Shown piece after piece: positions 30,869 through 39,302 of a stretch of DNA of 64,000 bases (positions within the stretch are counted from its first letter, which is position 1; each line of letters opens with the position of its first letter). The DNA comes from Corynebacterium sp. Its GTDB lineage: Bacteria; Actinomycetota; Actinomycetes; Mycobacteriales; Mycobacteriaceae. The DNA lies in contig NZ_JALAGU010000047.1 of the NCBI RefSeq assembly GCF_022712275.1, positions 36,374 through 100,373 of the forward strand, in the 5' to 3' direction. A program made the translations under genes and the position numbers. The notes beneath the pieces are model-generated. The model was not told the DNA's origin. It searched no databases and saw only the letters and a program-made list of their open reading frames with translations.

Positions 30869-31077
30869 GGGACGCCGAGTTCGGCACCTACTTCATCGGC
30901 TACGCCAAGGATCCGGCGGTGACGGAGCAGATGCTGCGCAACATGTTCATCGGTGTCCCGGAGGGCAACCACGACCGCATCCTCGACTTCTTCACGGCGG
31001 TCACCGGATCGCTGTATTTCGTGCCCTCAGCGGCCTTCCTCAACGGTCTGGGGGCTGACCGGGTGGGACGTCCCTGA
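30856..31077 (+). pseudogene. DyP-type peroxidase C-terminal fragment
   Basis: About 72 residues that look like the last part of a dye-decolorizing peroxidase: AEFGTYFIGYAKDPAVTEQM, then NMFIG and NHDRILDF, TAVTG and FVPSAAFL. The heme-ligand His and the catalytic GxxDG region would lie upstream and are absent. There is no credible start or promoter. Together with the hydrolase remnant it marks a rearranged, decaying stretch from 30499 to 31080. Confidence 0.8.
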
Positions 31078-31105
31078 ATCTTTCAACCGGGGTGACCTGC
31101 GAAGA

Positions 31106-31119
31106 GTGATTCGAATCAC
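31106..31119. promoter_or_regulatory. Perfect 14-bp palindrome, possible TetR operator
   Basis: GTGATTCGAATCAC is a perfect palindrome. It lies in an AT-richer patch 95 bases before the MpaB-type gene and is followed directly by the smaller palindrome CGATTTATCG (31119-31128). TATCCT near 31162 may be the -10. The TetR gene two genes on is a natural candidate to bind it. Confidence 0.5.
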
Positions 31120-31213
31120 GATTTATCGGAGAATCTTCTTTCATTGGAAACGGATATGACCTATCCTTTTCTGTAACGATCACTACATATCCACACCGAC
31201 TCTGGAGGACACC

Positions 31214-32407
31214 ATGTCATGCCCCTTCAGTGGCGCCGACGACGCCACCACCATCCCCGACGCTGCAGGGCCCACCCCGAAGAAGTCCTTCCGCCGCGGA
31301 AGCAAGGATGACACGCTGGTCCGCGAGGACGAGGGCTTCTTCGGCCCGGACTCCGTCACCTGGAAGGTCTGGCGCTTCCCCGGCTTCGCTCTCCAGGCCT
31401 TCGCCCGCGCCGTGACCCTCGAGCACCTCGATCCCGACCTCGTCGCCGCCGTCGACGCATCCGGCCAGGTCTACAAGCGCACCCCGGTCCGCTACGACCG
31501 GACGATGGAGTACTTCGCCGCCGTCCTCACCGCGGATGCCCAGACGATGACCCGGATGTCCGACATTCTCATGAAGGTCCACGACCGCTCCTACGGCGTG
31601 AACCCGGTGACCGGCAACAACTTCGAGGCGAACAACCCTGACTCGCAGATGTGGATCCACGTCACCGCCTGGCACTCGATGCTCTACATCTACGAGAAGT
31701 TCGGCCCGGGAAAGCTCTCCCGCGACGAGGAGAACGAGTACTGGGAGCAGATGGCGATCTCCGCGGCGTTCCAGCCGATCCGCCAGGAGGATCTGCCGAA
31801 GACCCGTGGTCAGGTGCAGAAGTTCTTCGATGACTGGCGCGAGAAGCTGTCCGCCTCCGAGGCGGCGATCCGCAACACAGATCACATCCTCGACGGCTTC
31901 GAGACCATCGAGCCGGACCTGCCGAAGTGGCTCATCAAACTGGGGCGTCCCGTGCTGCGCAGGAGCATCATCGCCACTTACCCTCGCTGGATGCGTCCGA
32001 TGCTCGGCGTGAAGCAGTCGCGGCTCATGGACTCCCTGTCCATCGCCGTATGGAAGCCGATCTACAAGTTGCTGGACGCCAACCCGAAGCTCTTCCTCTG
32101 GCTGCTCAAGCGCATCTGCCCTCGTGCGGTGCGCTACATGGAGCCACTGCTGCTCAAGACACCGGCAAAGACACCCCGCGTCTACACCCCTGAGGTGGCC
32201 CGCCGGATGTTCGGCAACCCGATGACCCCGCTGGAGCAGCGCGAAGAGCTGCTGAAGAAGCGTCAGGGTGGGGTCGGTCAGAGGTCCTACGGGCACAACC
32301 ACACCGACCAGATTCTGGAGTTCGCCAACGCGGATGACGCCGAGGCCACCGAGGCGACGCTCGAGGCGGTGAAGGAGTCCGAGGAGGATCTCCGCCAGGT
32401 CGGTTAG
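31214..32407 (+). CDS. MpaB-type (DUF2236) oxygenase-like protein
   Basis: A 397-residue protein of the DUF2236/MpaB family. VHDRSYGVNPVTG (near residues 107-119) and WIHVTAWHSML (near 138-148) carry the conserved His residues proposed to bind heme, and NHTDQ occurs near the C-terminus. Characterised relatives include the rubber oxygenase Lcp and the mycophenolic-acid enzyme MpaB. There is no signal peptide. GGAG seven bases before the ATG supports the start. A terminator and then a TetR regulator follow, suggesting inducible expression. The substrate is unknown. Confidence 0.82.
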   Translation: MSCPFSGADDATTIPDAAGPTPKKSFRRGSKDDTLVREDEGFFGPDSVTWKVWRFPGFALQAFARAVTLEHLDPDLVAAVDASGQVYKRTPVRYDRTMEYFAAVLTADAQTMTRMSDILMKVHDRSYGVNPVTGNNFEANNPDSQMWIHVTAWHSMLYIYEKFGPGKLSRDEENEYWEQMAISAAFQPIRQEDLPKTRGQVQKFFDDWREKLSASEAAIRNTDHILDGFETIEPDLPKWLIKLGRPVLRRSIIATYPRWMRPMLGVKQSRLMDSLSIAVWKPIYKLLDANPKLFLWLLKRICPRAVRYMEPLLLKTPAKTPRVYTPEVARRMFGNPMTPLEQREELLKKRQGGVGQRSYGHNHTDQILEFANADDAEATEATLEAVKESEEDLRQVG

Positions 32408-32439
32408 TCCGGTCTTTTCCGCCGGTCCGTCGGTTCTAC

Positions 32440-32465
32440 ACCCGGGTGGTGCACATCACCCGGGT
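32440..32465 (+). terminator. Terminator between the MpaB-type gene and tetR
   Basis: ACCCGGGTG (32440-32448) and CACCCGGGT (32457-32465) are perfect arms with an 8-base loop, followed by CTTTTC. Confidence 0.8.
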
Positions 32466-32485
32466 CTTTTCATACCCGAACCAGA

Positions 32486-32491
32486 TAGGAT
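32486..32491 (+). promoter_or_regulatory. Leaderless-type -10 of the TetR gene
   Basis: TAGGAT ends seven bases before ATG 32499. Confidence 0.5.
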
Positions 32492-32498
32492 GGGGCCT

Positions 32499-33182
32499 AT
32501 GACAGGAGCAGCAGAAGACACCGTCGCTCGCAACCCCCTTAAGGTCACCACCACGAAAAAGAAGGTCCGGGGACGCCGGGCCGACGGTGAACGGTCCAGG
32601 CAGAAGATCCTCGACGCAGCCGCAGAGATCGGGGCAGAACGCGGCTACGACGGTACCTCCATCGCCGAGATCTCCCGGCGGTGCGGTCTGCCCGCCAGCT
32701 CCATCTACTGGCACTTCAAGGACAAGGACGACCTGATGGCCACGGTCATCGAGGACAGCTTCGACGCCTGGAACCAGTCCTGGGACATCGACGCCGACGG
32801 CAATATCCTCCTGGAGCTGTTCGCCATCGCCGAGCAGCTCATCGGTGCGCTGCAGGAGCACCCCCAGTTCCTCCACATCGGCCTGCCGCTGGCGCTCCAG
32901 AAGCGCACCGATGATCCGCGTCCGCGCCGGATGTACCTGCAGATGCGGGAGAACCTCACCGCCCGGTTCGAGAAGATCGGTGAGACCCACTTCTCCCACG
33001 TCCCGCCGCAACGCCGCACCGCGATCATCACCTACCTCATTGCCGGTGCCGAGGGGCTGATCATCTCCAACGAACTCGACCGGTCGGACGACGCGCCGGA
33101 CATCGAGGAACTGCTGCAGATCCACGCGTCGAGTGTCATTCATATGATCATGCAGGAGGCGGACAAATGGCCGAAGGCGTGA
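32499..33182 (+). CDS. TetR/AcrR-family transcriptional regulator
   Basis: A 227-residue regulator. The TetR DNA-binding domain covers about residues 28-75 (RQKILDAAAEIGAERGYDGTS, then SSIYWHFKDKDDL); the rest is an all-helical ligand domain. The start at 32499 is supported by the -10 seven bases upstream; ATG 32490 is also in frame. It lies between the MpaB-type gene and a ProC-like gene, overlapping the latter by 16 bases. The likely operator is the palindrome at 31106-31119. Confidence 0.9.
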   Translation: MTGAAEDTVARNPLKVTTTKKKVRGRRADGERSRQKILDAAAEIGAERGYDGTSIAEISRRCGLPASSIYWHFKDKDDLMATVIEDSFDAWNQSWDIDADGNILLELFAIAEQLIGALQEHPQFLHIGLPLALQKRTDDPRPRRMYLQMRENLTARFEKIGETHFSHVPPQRRTAIITYLIAGAEGLIISNELDRSDDAPDIEELLQIHASSVIHMIMQEADKWPKA

Positions 33183-33976
33183 CAGGCGTGACAGGCGTGA
33201 TCGGTGTCATCGGTGTCGGTGAGATCGCCGAGGCCATGGTCACCGGCCTGCTCAGCGAGGACGCCGGCGCCCCCGCTCACGTCATCCTCTCGCCGCGCAG
33301 CGCTACCCGGGCCACGGCCCTGGCCACCAGGTTCGACGCGGTGACGGTCGCGGTGTCCAATGCCGGAGTCGCGGTCTCCGCGGACGTCGTCATCGTCTCC
33401 GTGCGCCCCGACCAGCTCGCCGATGCCCTGGACGGGGTGGTTTTCCGCCCGGACCAGCTGGTCATCAGTACCCTGGCCGGCGTCGATCTCGCCACCCTGC
33501 GGGCCGCCGTCGGCGGCTCGGATGAGGGGGGTCCTGCGATCGTCCGCTCCGTGCCGCTGCCTCCGGTGGCGCGCCGGGCGGGGGTGACGCCGGTGATCCC
33601 GGCCGAGGCCCGTGCGGTGCAGCTCTTCGATCTCCTCGGCGGCTATCTCGCCGTCGCCGACGAGGAACAGATGGCCGCGGTGACCGTGCTGACCGGAGCG
33701 CAGACCGGCATGCTGCAGTACATCGCGGAACTGTGCCAGTGGGCCGCGGACAACGGTCTGGAACCGGGTGCCACCGAGATGTTCATCCGGAGCACCGTCG
33801 CCGGGCTGGAACCCGGTCTGCGCGACGCCACCACCCCGATCGCCGGACTCATCGACAACTTCGAGACCGAGGGTGGCCTGAACTGGCAGCTGCGGACCCG
33901 GTTCTTCGATGCCGCCACGTCCACCTCCCTCATCCGTGAACTCGACTCGCTGCACGAGCGCGTCCGGGGAGAGTGA
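33167..33976 (+). CDS. ProC-like NAD(P)-binding protein (pyrroline-5-carboxylate reductase family)
   Basis: A 269-residue protein with an N-terminal Rossmann motif (VIGVGEIAEAMVTGLL) and a ProC-like helical C-terminus (VTVLTGAQTGMLQYIAELCQW). It lacks the full ProC C-terminal motif and was probably recruited to another imine or oxo acid; a housekeeping proC is expected elsewhere. AGGAGG seven bases before the ATG is strong. The N-terminus is encoded by a short 9-base tandem repeat (VTGVTGVIGVIGVG). It overlaps tetR by 16 bases. Confidence 0.8.
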   Translation: MAEGVTGVTGVIGVIGVGEIAEAMVTGLLSEDAGAPAHVILSPRSATRATALATRFDAVTVAVSNAGVAVSADVVIVSVRPDQLADALDGVVFRPDQLVISTLAGVDLATLRAAVGGSDEGGPAIVRSVPLPPVARRAGVTPVIPAEARAVQLFDLLGGYLAVADEEQMAAVTVLTGAQTGMLQYIAELCQWAADNGLEPGATEMFIRSTVAGLEPGLRDATTPIAGLIDNFETEGGLNWQLRTRFFDAATSTSLIRELDSLHERVRGE

Positions 33977-34000
33977 TGTCTGCCGGGTGGGGATGTCTTC

Positions 34001-34034
34001 AGCGTCAAACATCCTGACGCCGGGTTTTGACGCT
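34001..34034 (+). terminator. Hairpin after the ProC-like gene
   Basis: AGCGTCAAA (34001-34009) pairs with TTTGACGCT (34026-34034). It lies 25 bases beyond the stop; no T-run follows. It could end the tetR transcript. Confidence 0.45.
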
Positions 34035-34134
34035 CTGCGACGGTGCGACGCCCGGTCGGGTGGATAGCCTGGACCGATGGACTGGTTGAGCGCACGACGG
34101 GGAGTCGTCCTGACCGGGGCCACTACGACCTGCC

Positions 34135-34160
34135 GCAGGCGTCCCCGCTGGAACGCCTGC
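34135..34160 (-). terminator. Hairpin after the lipoprotein operon
   Basis: GCAGGCGT (34135-34142) and ACGCCTGC (34153-34160) pair perfectly, 14 bases beyond the minus-strand stop at 34174. The tail is not T-rich. Confidence 0.5.
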
Positions 34161-34173
34161 TGGGAGTGAGTGC

Positions 34174-36144
34174 CTACTCGGTGGTGGTGGCGCTGTTGTC
34201 CTCGTCAGTGGTGCTGCCCATGCCGCCGCCCATGCCGCCGCCCATGCCGCCACCCATGCCGCCACCCATGCCGCCACCCATGCCGCCACCCATGCCGCCG
34301 CCCATGGTGGACTCGGTGGCCTCACCCGCGGTGACCTCGGTCTCCGTGTCTCCGACGGTGACGGTGTAGGTCTCGCCGATGGTGATGCCATCGGAGGCGA
34401 AGACCACGTTGGCGAAGTCCTTCTCGCTGGTGAAGGAGGCGATCTCCGCACCGGTGGAGTCCTTGACGGTGATCGTGTCACCGGCGGACCCGTCGATGTT
34501 CGCGGAGAGCCAGCCCTGACCGTCGGTGTTGTCGGGAGTCTCAGCCATTCCGGAGGAACCGATCGCGGTGATCTCGCCACCGGTGACGGTGAACTCGCCG
34601 GCCACGTCGAGGGCGCCGTTGCCGTCGTCGGTCGGACCGTAGATGATGACGGCGCCGCCGGTGACGGTGGCGTCGCCGTTGGAGTCCAGGCCATCGCCCT
34701 CGGCGTTGATGATGAGGGTGCCGCCGGTGATGTTGAGCTGCTCACCGGTGGACTCCTCGCCACCCATGCCGCCGCCCATCTCGCCGCCGTCGGGCATGGT
34801 CGGCATCTCACCGTCGGTCAGGCCCTCGGGCATGGTGGGCATCTCGCCCTGGTCGGGGATCTCCATGCTGCCGTCGGTGCTGCCTTCCGCGGCGGCGTGG
34901 GTGCTGTCGTCGGTTTCCTCCGAATCAGACCCCGCGATGGCTGCGATACCGTCCTCGGTGGTGGTCGAGCCGGAGGCGTTGACTCCGTCGTCGCTGGAGG
35001 TGACGTCGACCAGACCGTCAGAGAGGGTGATGAGACCACCTTCGATGCCTTCCTCGGACTCGGTGACCGTGATATCGGCACCGTCGAGGATCACAGCGAC
35101 CTCGGCGTGGACGCCGTCATCGCCGGTGGCCAGGGCGATGTCACCGGAGCTCATCCGGATGCCGCCCTTGGCGTGGACGGCATCGTCACCGGAGTCGACG
35201 TTGATCGTGCCCCCGTCGACGATGACGTACACGCCGCCCTTGATGCCCTTGGTCGAGTTCTCGTCATCCTTGCCGGCAGCAGCACCGCCGCCGGCGGAGA
35301 TGTCCAGGTCGCCACCGGTGATGATGACGTCGGTGGCGGCGTCGATGCCGTCGCCGGCGGTGGTGGTGAGCTTCACGGTGCCGCCGGAGATGTTGACGTA
35401 GCCCTTGGTGGGGTCCTCATCCTGGTCGGATTTCAGGGCGTCGCCGGCGGACTCCACGGTCACGGTGCCGTCCTCGATGACCAGGGCGTCCTTGCCACGC
35501 AGGCCGTCGTCTGCGGCGGTGACGTTCAGCGTGCCGGACTTCACGACGAGGTCGTCGGTGGAGGTGATGCCGTCGGCCCCGTTCCCCTCGACGTTCAGTG
35601 TGCCGTCGCCGGTGATGGTGAGGTCGGCGTCGGCGTAGATCGCGGCGTTGGCGTCCGCGTCCTCGGCGTAGGTGTCGGTGTCGGAGACGGTGGATTCACC
35701 GGTCAGCGAGATGACCACGTCATCGGCGCTGGCCACGTTGATCGCCGGGCCGTCGGAGGAGGAGATCGTGGCGTTGTCGAGGATGAGCACGACCTGGGCG
35801 TCGTCGGCGGCCTCGACGGTGACGGTCTCGGTGACGTCACCGCTGATCCGGTACACGCCGGCCTCGGTGATGGTGCCGTCGTCGTAGTCGACGGCGTCGT
35901 CCGTCGAAGCGGCAGCCCAGTCGGAGTCGTCCACGGAGGACGCCTCGTTGTTCGCGTCGAGCACCTCATCGGCGGTCGGTACGTTGACCAGGTCGGCGTC
36001 CCCGTAGACGTCGGTGGTGGCGTCGTCCGTGGTGGTGGTCTCCGCAGAGGCGGAGGAGTCGTCGGAGGAGGAGGAGCAGGCGGCGAGCGCGAGGACGCCG
36101 GCCATGGAGGCGGCGGCCACGCCGCCGAGAAGGTGGTTACGCAT
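34174..36144 (-). CDS. Cthe_2159-type (DUF4353) repeat lipoprotein with GGGM tail
   Basis: A 656-residue exported lipoprotein: lipobox LALAAC with Cys23, then an Asp/Ser/Thr-rich linker. From about residue 85 there are repeated strand-turn units (GDGTLNVEGNGADGITSTDD-like; DALVIEDGTVTVESAGDALKS-like), the pattern of a right-handed parallel beta-helix as in the carbohydrate-binding Cthe_2159 family. The many Asp residues at turns suggest calcium. A Met/Pro/Gly-rich insert (EMPTMP twice) lies near 445-490, and seven GGGM repeats lie near the C-terminus (about 613-641). Start 36144 has AAGGA upstream and overlaps the VTC gene by eight bases. A surface polymer-binding role is inferred. Confidence 0.8.
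   Translation of the reverse strand: MRNHLLGGVAAASMAGVLALAACSSSSDDSSASAETTTTDDATTDVYGDADLVNVPTADEVLDANNEASSVDDSDWAAASTDDAVDYDDGTITEAGVYRISGDVTETVTVEAADDAQVVLILDNATISSSDGPAINVASADDVVISLTGESTVSDTDTYAEDADANAAIYADADLTITGDGTLNVEGNGADGITSTDDLVVKSGTLNVTAADDGLRGKDALVIEDGTVTVESAGDALKSDQDEDPTKGYVNISGGTVKLTTTAGDGIDAATDVIITGGDLDISAGGGAAAGKDDENSTKGIKGGVYVIVDGGTINVDSGDDAVHAKGGIRMSSGDIALATGDDGVHAEVAVILDGADITVTESEEGIEGGLITLSDGLVDVTSSDDGVNASGSTTTEDGIAAIAGSDSEETDDSTHAAAEGSTDGSMEIPDQGEMPTMPEGLTDGEMPTMPDGGEMGGGMGGEESTGEQLNITGGTLIINAEGDGLDSNGDATVTGGAVIIYGPTDDGNGALDVAGEFTVTGGEITAIGSSGMAETPDNTDGQGWLSANIDGSAGDTITVKDSTGAEIASFTSEKDFANVVFASDGITIGETYTVTVGDTETEVTAGEATESTMGGGMGGGMGGGMGGGMGGGMGGGMGGGMGSTTDEDNSATTTE
34219..34305. 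repeat. 12-bp tandem repeat encoding (GGGM)7
   Basis: Seven and a quarter copies of a 12-base unit (CATGCCGCCGCC with G/A variation at one position) run in frame within the lipoprotein gene. Perfect units of this kind can slip during replication, changing tail length without breaking the frame. Confidence 0.95.
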
Positions 36145-36958
36145 GATGTGATCCTTGAGTTGCGGTGATGTGGGTGGTGGAGTGGATGGGTGCGAGGTCG
36201 AAGTAGTCGCGCAGGACGCGGTTCCAGCGGTTGTGGGGGAGCTCCGGGTGGAGGGCCGCCATGCCGGTGCCGAACTTCGAGATCTTCGACGGACGGTGAC
36301 CGCTGTGCCAGAGCATCCGGTCGATGTCCGAGGGGCGGGAGCCGGACTTCGTCTCGACGATGACCATGTCGGGGCGTTCCAGGGTATCGGTGCCGACACC
36401 CCGCCAGGTGAGGTTCGTGTCGACGGTGGCGCGTCCGACCCCGCCGCCGGGGAGCAGGAAGGTGGTGCGGTCGTAGGTGCCCCACATCACCGGTGCGAGG
36501 TCGGCGGCGTGGATGTCGACTCCCGCTTCACGGGCCTGACCGAGCAGGTCCTCGGCCCAGGCGACGGCACCGGGGGAGAGCCGGTCATCGGCGGCCAGGG
36601 CGGCGTCCTCGCCGGTGAGCTCGTAGCGGGACTTCACGGTGACGCCGCGGGCTCCCTCGACCTTGAACTCCAGGAAGGATGCTCCGGTGTCGAGGTAGGT
36701 CCGGGTCCGCAGCTTGAACTTCCGGCGGCGGGGCCGGGCCGCCATCATGAAGCTGGCGAGGTCCGGGGTGTCGAAGTAGACGGACTGGTAGCTGTGGGCG
36801 GTGCGGCCGTCGATGGTGAGGACGCGGGTCTCCGGGGCCTCCTGCTCCAGCCGGGTGAGGACGTCGGTGAGTGCGGCGGACCTTAGGACGTACTTGCGGT
36901 CGACCCTGGTGAGCATGGCTGCTTCGGCGTTGAGTTCTTCGAGGCTGACGGATTTCAT
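36137..36958 (-). CDS. VTC-domain polyphosphate-polymerase-like protein
   Basis: A 273-residue cytoplasmic protein of the VTC family, whose yeast member Vtc4 makes polyphosphate from ATP in a tunnel lined with Arg and Lys. The expected basic and acidic residues are visible: RVDRKYVL (near 18-25), FKLRTRTYLD (near 80-89), LEFKVEG and VKSRYEL (near 96-113), IVETKSGSRPSDIDR (near 199-213). It overlaps the DUF4956 gene upstream by four bases (ATGA) and the lipoprotein downstream by eight, so the three are made together. DUF4956-VTC pairs are common, usually with a CotH kinase-like protein rather than this lipoprotein. Confidence 0.85.
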   Translation of the reverse strand: MKSVSLEELNAEAAMLTRVDRKYVLRSAALTDVLTRLEQEAPETRVLTIDGRTAHSYQSVYFDTPDLASFMMAARPRRRKFKLRTRTYLDTGASFLEFKVEGARGVTVKSRYELTGEDAALAADDRLSPGAVAWAEDLLGQAREAGVDIHAADLAPVMWGTYDRTTFLLPGGGVGRATVDTNLTWRGVGTDTLERPDMVIVETKSGSRPSDIDRMLWHSGHRPSKISKFGTGMAALHPELPHNRWNRVLRDYFDLAPIHSTTHITATQGSHHA

Positions 36959-37617
36959 CGCTGGGCGCTCCTGACGGTGGACGGGACGGTGGACGGGACG
37001 GTGGTGGATGCGGTGATCATCTCGGACTTCGGCGCATCGAGCGTCGAGCGGGAAGGAAACAACCGGTTGCGTCCGTTGGTACGGACCGTGGCGGTGGCCA
37101 GGGTGGTGTCATTGACGAAGTCGATGGACCGGATGGTGGCGTCGATGACCTCGGCACCGGTGCGGGCGTTGATCTCCCGGGGCAGCTGGGTCGGATCGGT
37201 GACCGCGGCATCGAGGCGGATCTCCATGGTGCGCACGCCGTTGGACAGCAGGCGGGAGTCGGCGACGGCGAGGACGGCGAGCAGGACGGCCATCAGGCTG
37301 ATGTTGAGCGGGGTGACCTCGGAGGACATGCCGGAGATGAGGCCCAGGGCCAGCGCGGCGAAGTAGTAGGCGACCTCGCGCTGGGAGATCTCGGAGGACC
37401 TCAGGCGGATGATCGACAGGACGCCGAACAGCCCGAGCCCGAGACCGGCGCCGACGGTGGTGGAGCCGAGGACCTGGCTGACGGCGAGGACGCCGACGTT
37501 GACGCCGAGGAAGGCGACCACCAGATCGGAGCGGTGGTGGCGCGGGTAGTAGATGCCGAAGACGAGGATCGAGATGGCGAGCAGATCCACGAGGACCATG
37601 ATGGTGGAGGAAGACAT
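36955..37617 (-). CDS. DUF4956 membrane protein
   Basis: A 220-residue protein with four or five transmembrane helices (about 5-150; GAGLGLGLFGVLSIIRLRSSEIS marks the family) and a cytoplasmic C-terminal domain (about 150-220). DUF4956 proteins are usually encoded beside VTC-domain proteins, and a joint role in making or moving a polyanionic or glycan polymer is suspected but not shown. The start at 37617 follows GAAAAGGAACC; further upstream the frame has no support. First gene of the three-gene operon. Confidence 0.82.
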   Translation of the reverse strand: MSSSTIMVLVDLLAISILVFGIYYPRHHRSDLVVAFLGVNVGVLAVSQVLGSTTVGAGLGLGLFGVLSIIRLRSSEISQREVAYYFAALALGLISGMSSEVTPLNISLMAVLLAVLAVADSRLLSNGVRTMEIRLDAAVTDPTQLPREINARTGAEVIDATIRSIDFVNDTTLATATVRTNGRNRLFPSRSTLDAPKSEMITASTTVPSTVPSTVRSAQR

Positions 37618-37993
37618 GACCGGTTCCTTTTCTGTGGTGTTCCGGGGGCGGACCCGGGCGGGTGAGTGCCGATGACGGAAATAAGAATGTGTCCCCCACT
37701 TGGGCGAATCCTGTGAGCCGGAATATGAGTCTTCGGTAGCTGTGCGCACATCCTGCGGGCAGTGCCGGGTTTTCCTGCCGGTTCCCTGTGGCCGTCGTTG
37801 TACACAGGACATGACATGGCTTTATGTCGGAATTCTGTGGGTTGACCGGGAGTCTGAATCCGTACCGCGAACGCAGTATCGGACGGATACACCTGCTGCG
37901 GTACGGGGTGTACGCGGACGGGGGATGCATCGGGCACTCATCCGATGAAGGATCAGTATTTATATTTCACGGTATTTGTTAAGGAGAAGAACG
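37618..37993. promoter_or_regulatory. Divergent control region between the DUF4956 operon and the sensor kinase
   Basis: A 376-base gap without a gene, less GC-rich than its surroundings. It holds a 9-bp inverted repeat CCGTACCGC (37860-37868)/GCGGTACGG (37898-37906), a smaller one GACAT/ATGTC (37813-37817/37824-37828), and an AT-rich tract (about 37950-37980) with TATATT as a possible -10 for the kinase. The plus-strand ribosome site AAGGAG is at 37981-37986. The repeats are candidates for response-regulator binding. Confidence 0.45.
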
Positions 37994-39280
37994 ATGACCG
38001 ACGGGATGCGCCGTCCCTGGTCCGGCGGCGTCCGCAATAATGGCGTCATGACCCCTCAGCGCCGGATCCCCGCCCCGGTGATCGACCTCGCCGTCGTGGC
38101 ACTGATCCTGGTGTCCACCGCACTGCTCGGCCCCAGGCCCTCAGGCGACCCCGGACCACAGGGCGGGCCGCCGGCCCCGGACATGCCGGGCGACCGGGGC
38201 GGCTTCAGCGGCTTGACCGGTATCGAGGACCCCGACCGCTTCTGGTTCATCGTCCCGGTCGCCGCAGTCCTCGCCGCCGCGGTCATACTGCTGCGACGCC
38301 GGTGGCCCGTGCCGGTGTTCGCCACGACCCTCGTGATCTACACCTCCACCGTCGTCCTTGAGCTTCCCGTGATCGGTGCCGGGATCGCCGTGATCGTGGC
38401 CGCCTGGTCGGTGGCCACCCGTCACACCCGGACGATCACGCTGGTGGTCGGCATCATCGGCACCGGGGTGGTCGCGCTGCTCAGTCTCATCTACTCCGGG
38501 GAACTCACGCTGGACCCGCAGGTCTTCCAGGTTGCCGCCGGGATCGCCATCGCCGCGGCCCTGGGGGACAGCACCCGGTCGCGGCGGGAGTACACCGCGG
38601 CAATGACCGAACGTGCTGAACGGGCCGAACAGACCCGTGAGGCCGAGGCACGCCGGCAGGTCGCCGAGGAGCGGTTGCGTATCGCCCAGGATCTCCACGA
38701 CACGGTCGCCCACCGTATCTCGGTGATCAGCCTGAACGCCGGGGTGGCGTCCGCGGCGGTGGAGATCAACCCGGACAAGGCCCGTGAGTCACTGGGGACG
38801 ATCCGTACCGCGTCCCGCGAGGTGCTCAGTGAGATCGGCGTCCTGCTGCGCTACCTGCGGACCGAGGACGGCGAGACCGCCGCCTCGATGCCGCAGCCGG
38901 GCACCGGTGAGATCGATGCCCTGGTCCGTACCGTCCGGGACTCCGGCATGTCCGTCACCTACGACCCCGCGACCGACCTGGACCGGGTCGACGAACTCAC
39001 CGGCCGGGTGCTCTACCGTGTGGTGCAGGAGGGCCTGACCAACGCCGGCAAGCACGGGTCCGGTCACACCGTGACGTTGAAGATCGACGTCCTCCCCGGG
39101 TCTGTGACCGTGGCCGTCTCGAACCCGGTCTCGGACACGGACCGGAACCAGCCGGACGCGCCCCACGGCGGGCTGGGACTGACCGGCCTGCGTGAGCGGG
39201 TCGCCGCCGCCGGCGGTACAGTCCGCACCGGCACCGACGACAGCGTCTTCCGGTTGGACGCCGAACTGCCCCTCAGATGA
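37994..39280 (+). CDS. NarL-type sensor histidine kinase
   Basis: A 428-residue kinase of the HisKA_3/DesK-LiaS class. It has several N-terminal helices (about 28-46, 82-101, 107-145 and 147-200) with a short Pro/Gly-rich external loop, then the phosphoacceptor region AQDLHDTVAH (His235) and an ATPase domain (VVQEGLTNAGKHG; GLGLTGLRERV). AAGGAG seven bases before ATG 37994 fixes the start. It is followed by its cognate LuxR-type regulator after 22 bases. The position, divergent from the DUF4956-VTC-lipoprotein operon, makes that operon a candidate target. Confidence 0.92.
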   Translation: MTDGMRRPWSGGVRNNGVMTPQRRIPAPVIDLAVVALILVSTALLGPRPSGDPGPQGGPPAPDMPGDRGGFSGLTGIEDPDRFWFIVPVAAVLAAAVILLRRRWPVPVFATTLVIYTSTVVLELPVIGAGIAVIVAAWSVATRHTRTITLVVGIIGTGVVALLSLIYSGELTLDPQVFQVAAGIAIAAALGDSTRSRREYTAAMTERAERAEQTREAEARRQVAEERLRIAQDLHDTVAHRISVISLNAGVASAAVEINPDKARESLGTIRTASREVLSEIGVLLRYLRTEDGETAASMPQPGTGEIDALVRTVRDSGMSVTYDPATDLDRVDELTGRVLYRVVQEGLTNAGKHGSGHTVTLKIDVLPGSVTVAVSNPVSDTDRNQPDAPHGGLGLTGLRERVAAAGGTVRTGTDDSVFRLDAELPLR

Positions 39281-39302
39281 CCCCCAGCCGAAAGGACACC
39301 CC

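Noticed and set aside
34219..34305. CRISPR-like array
   Set aside because: The 12-base units are contiguous without spacers and are translated in frame as GGGM.
37976..37993. TTG 37976 as start of the sensor kinase
   Set aside because: The strong AAGGAG site lies downstream of it and seven bases before ATG 37994.
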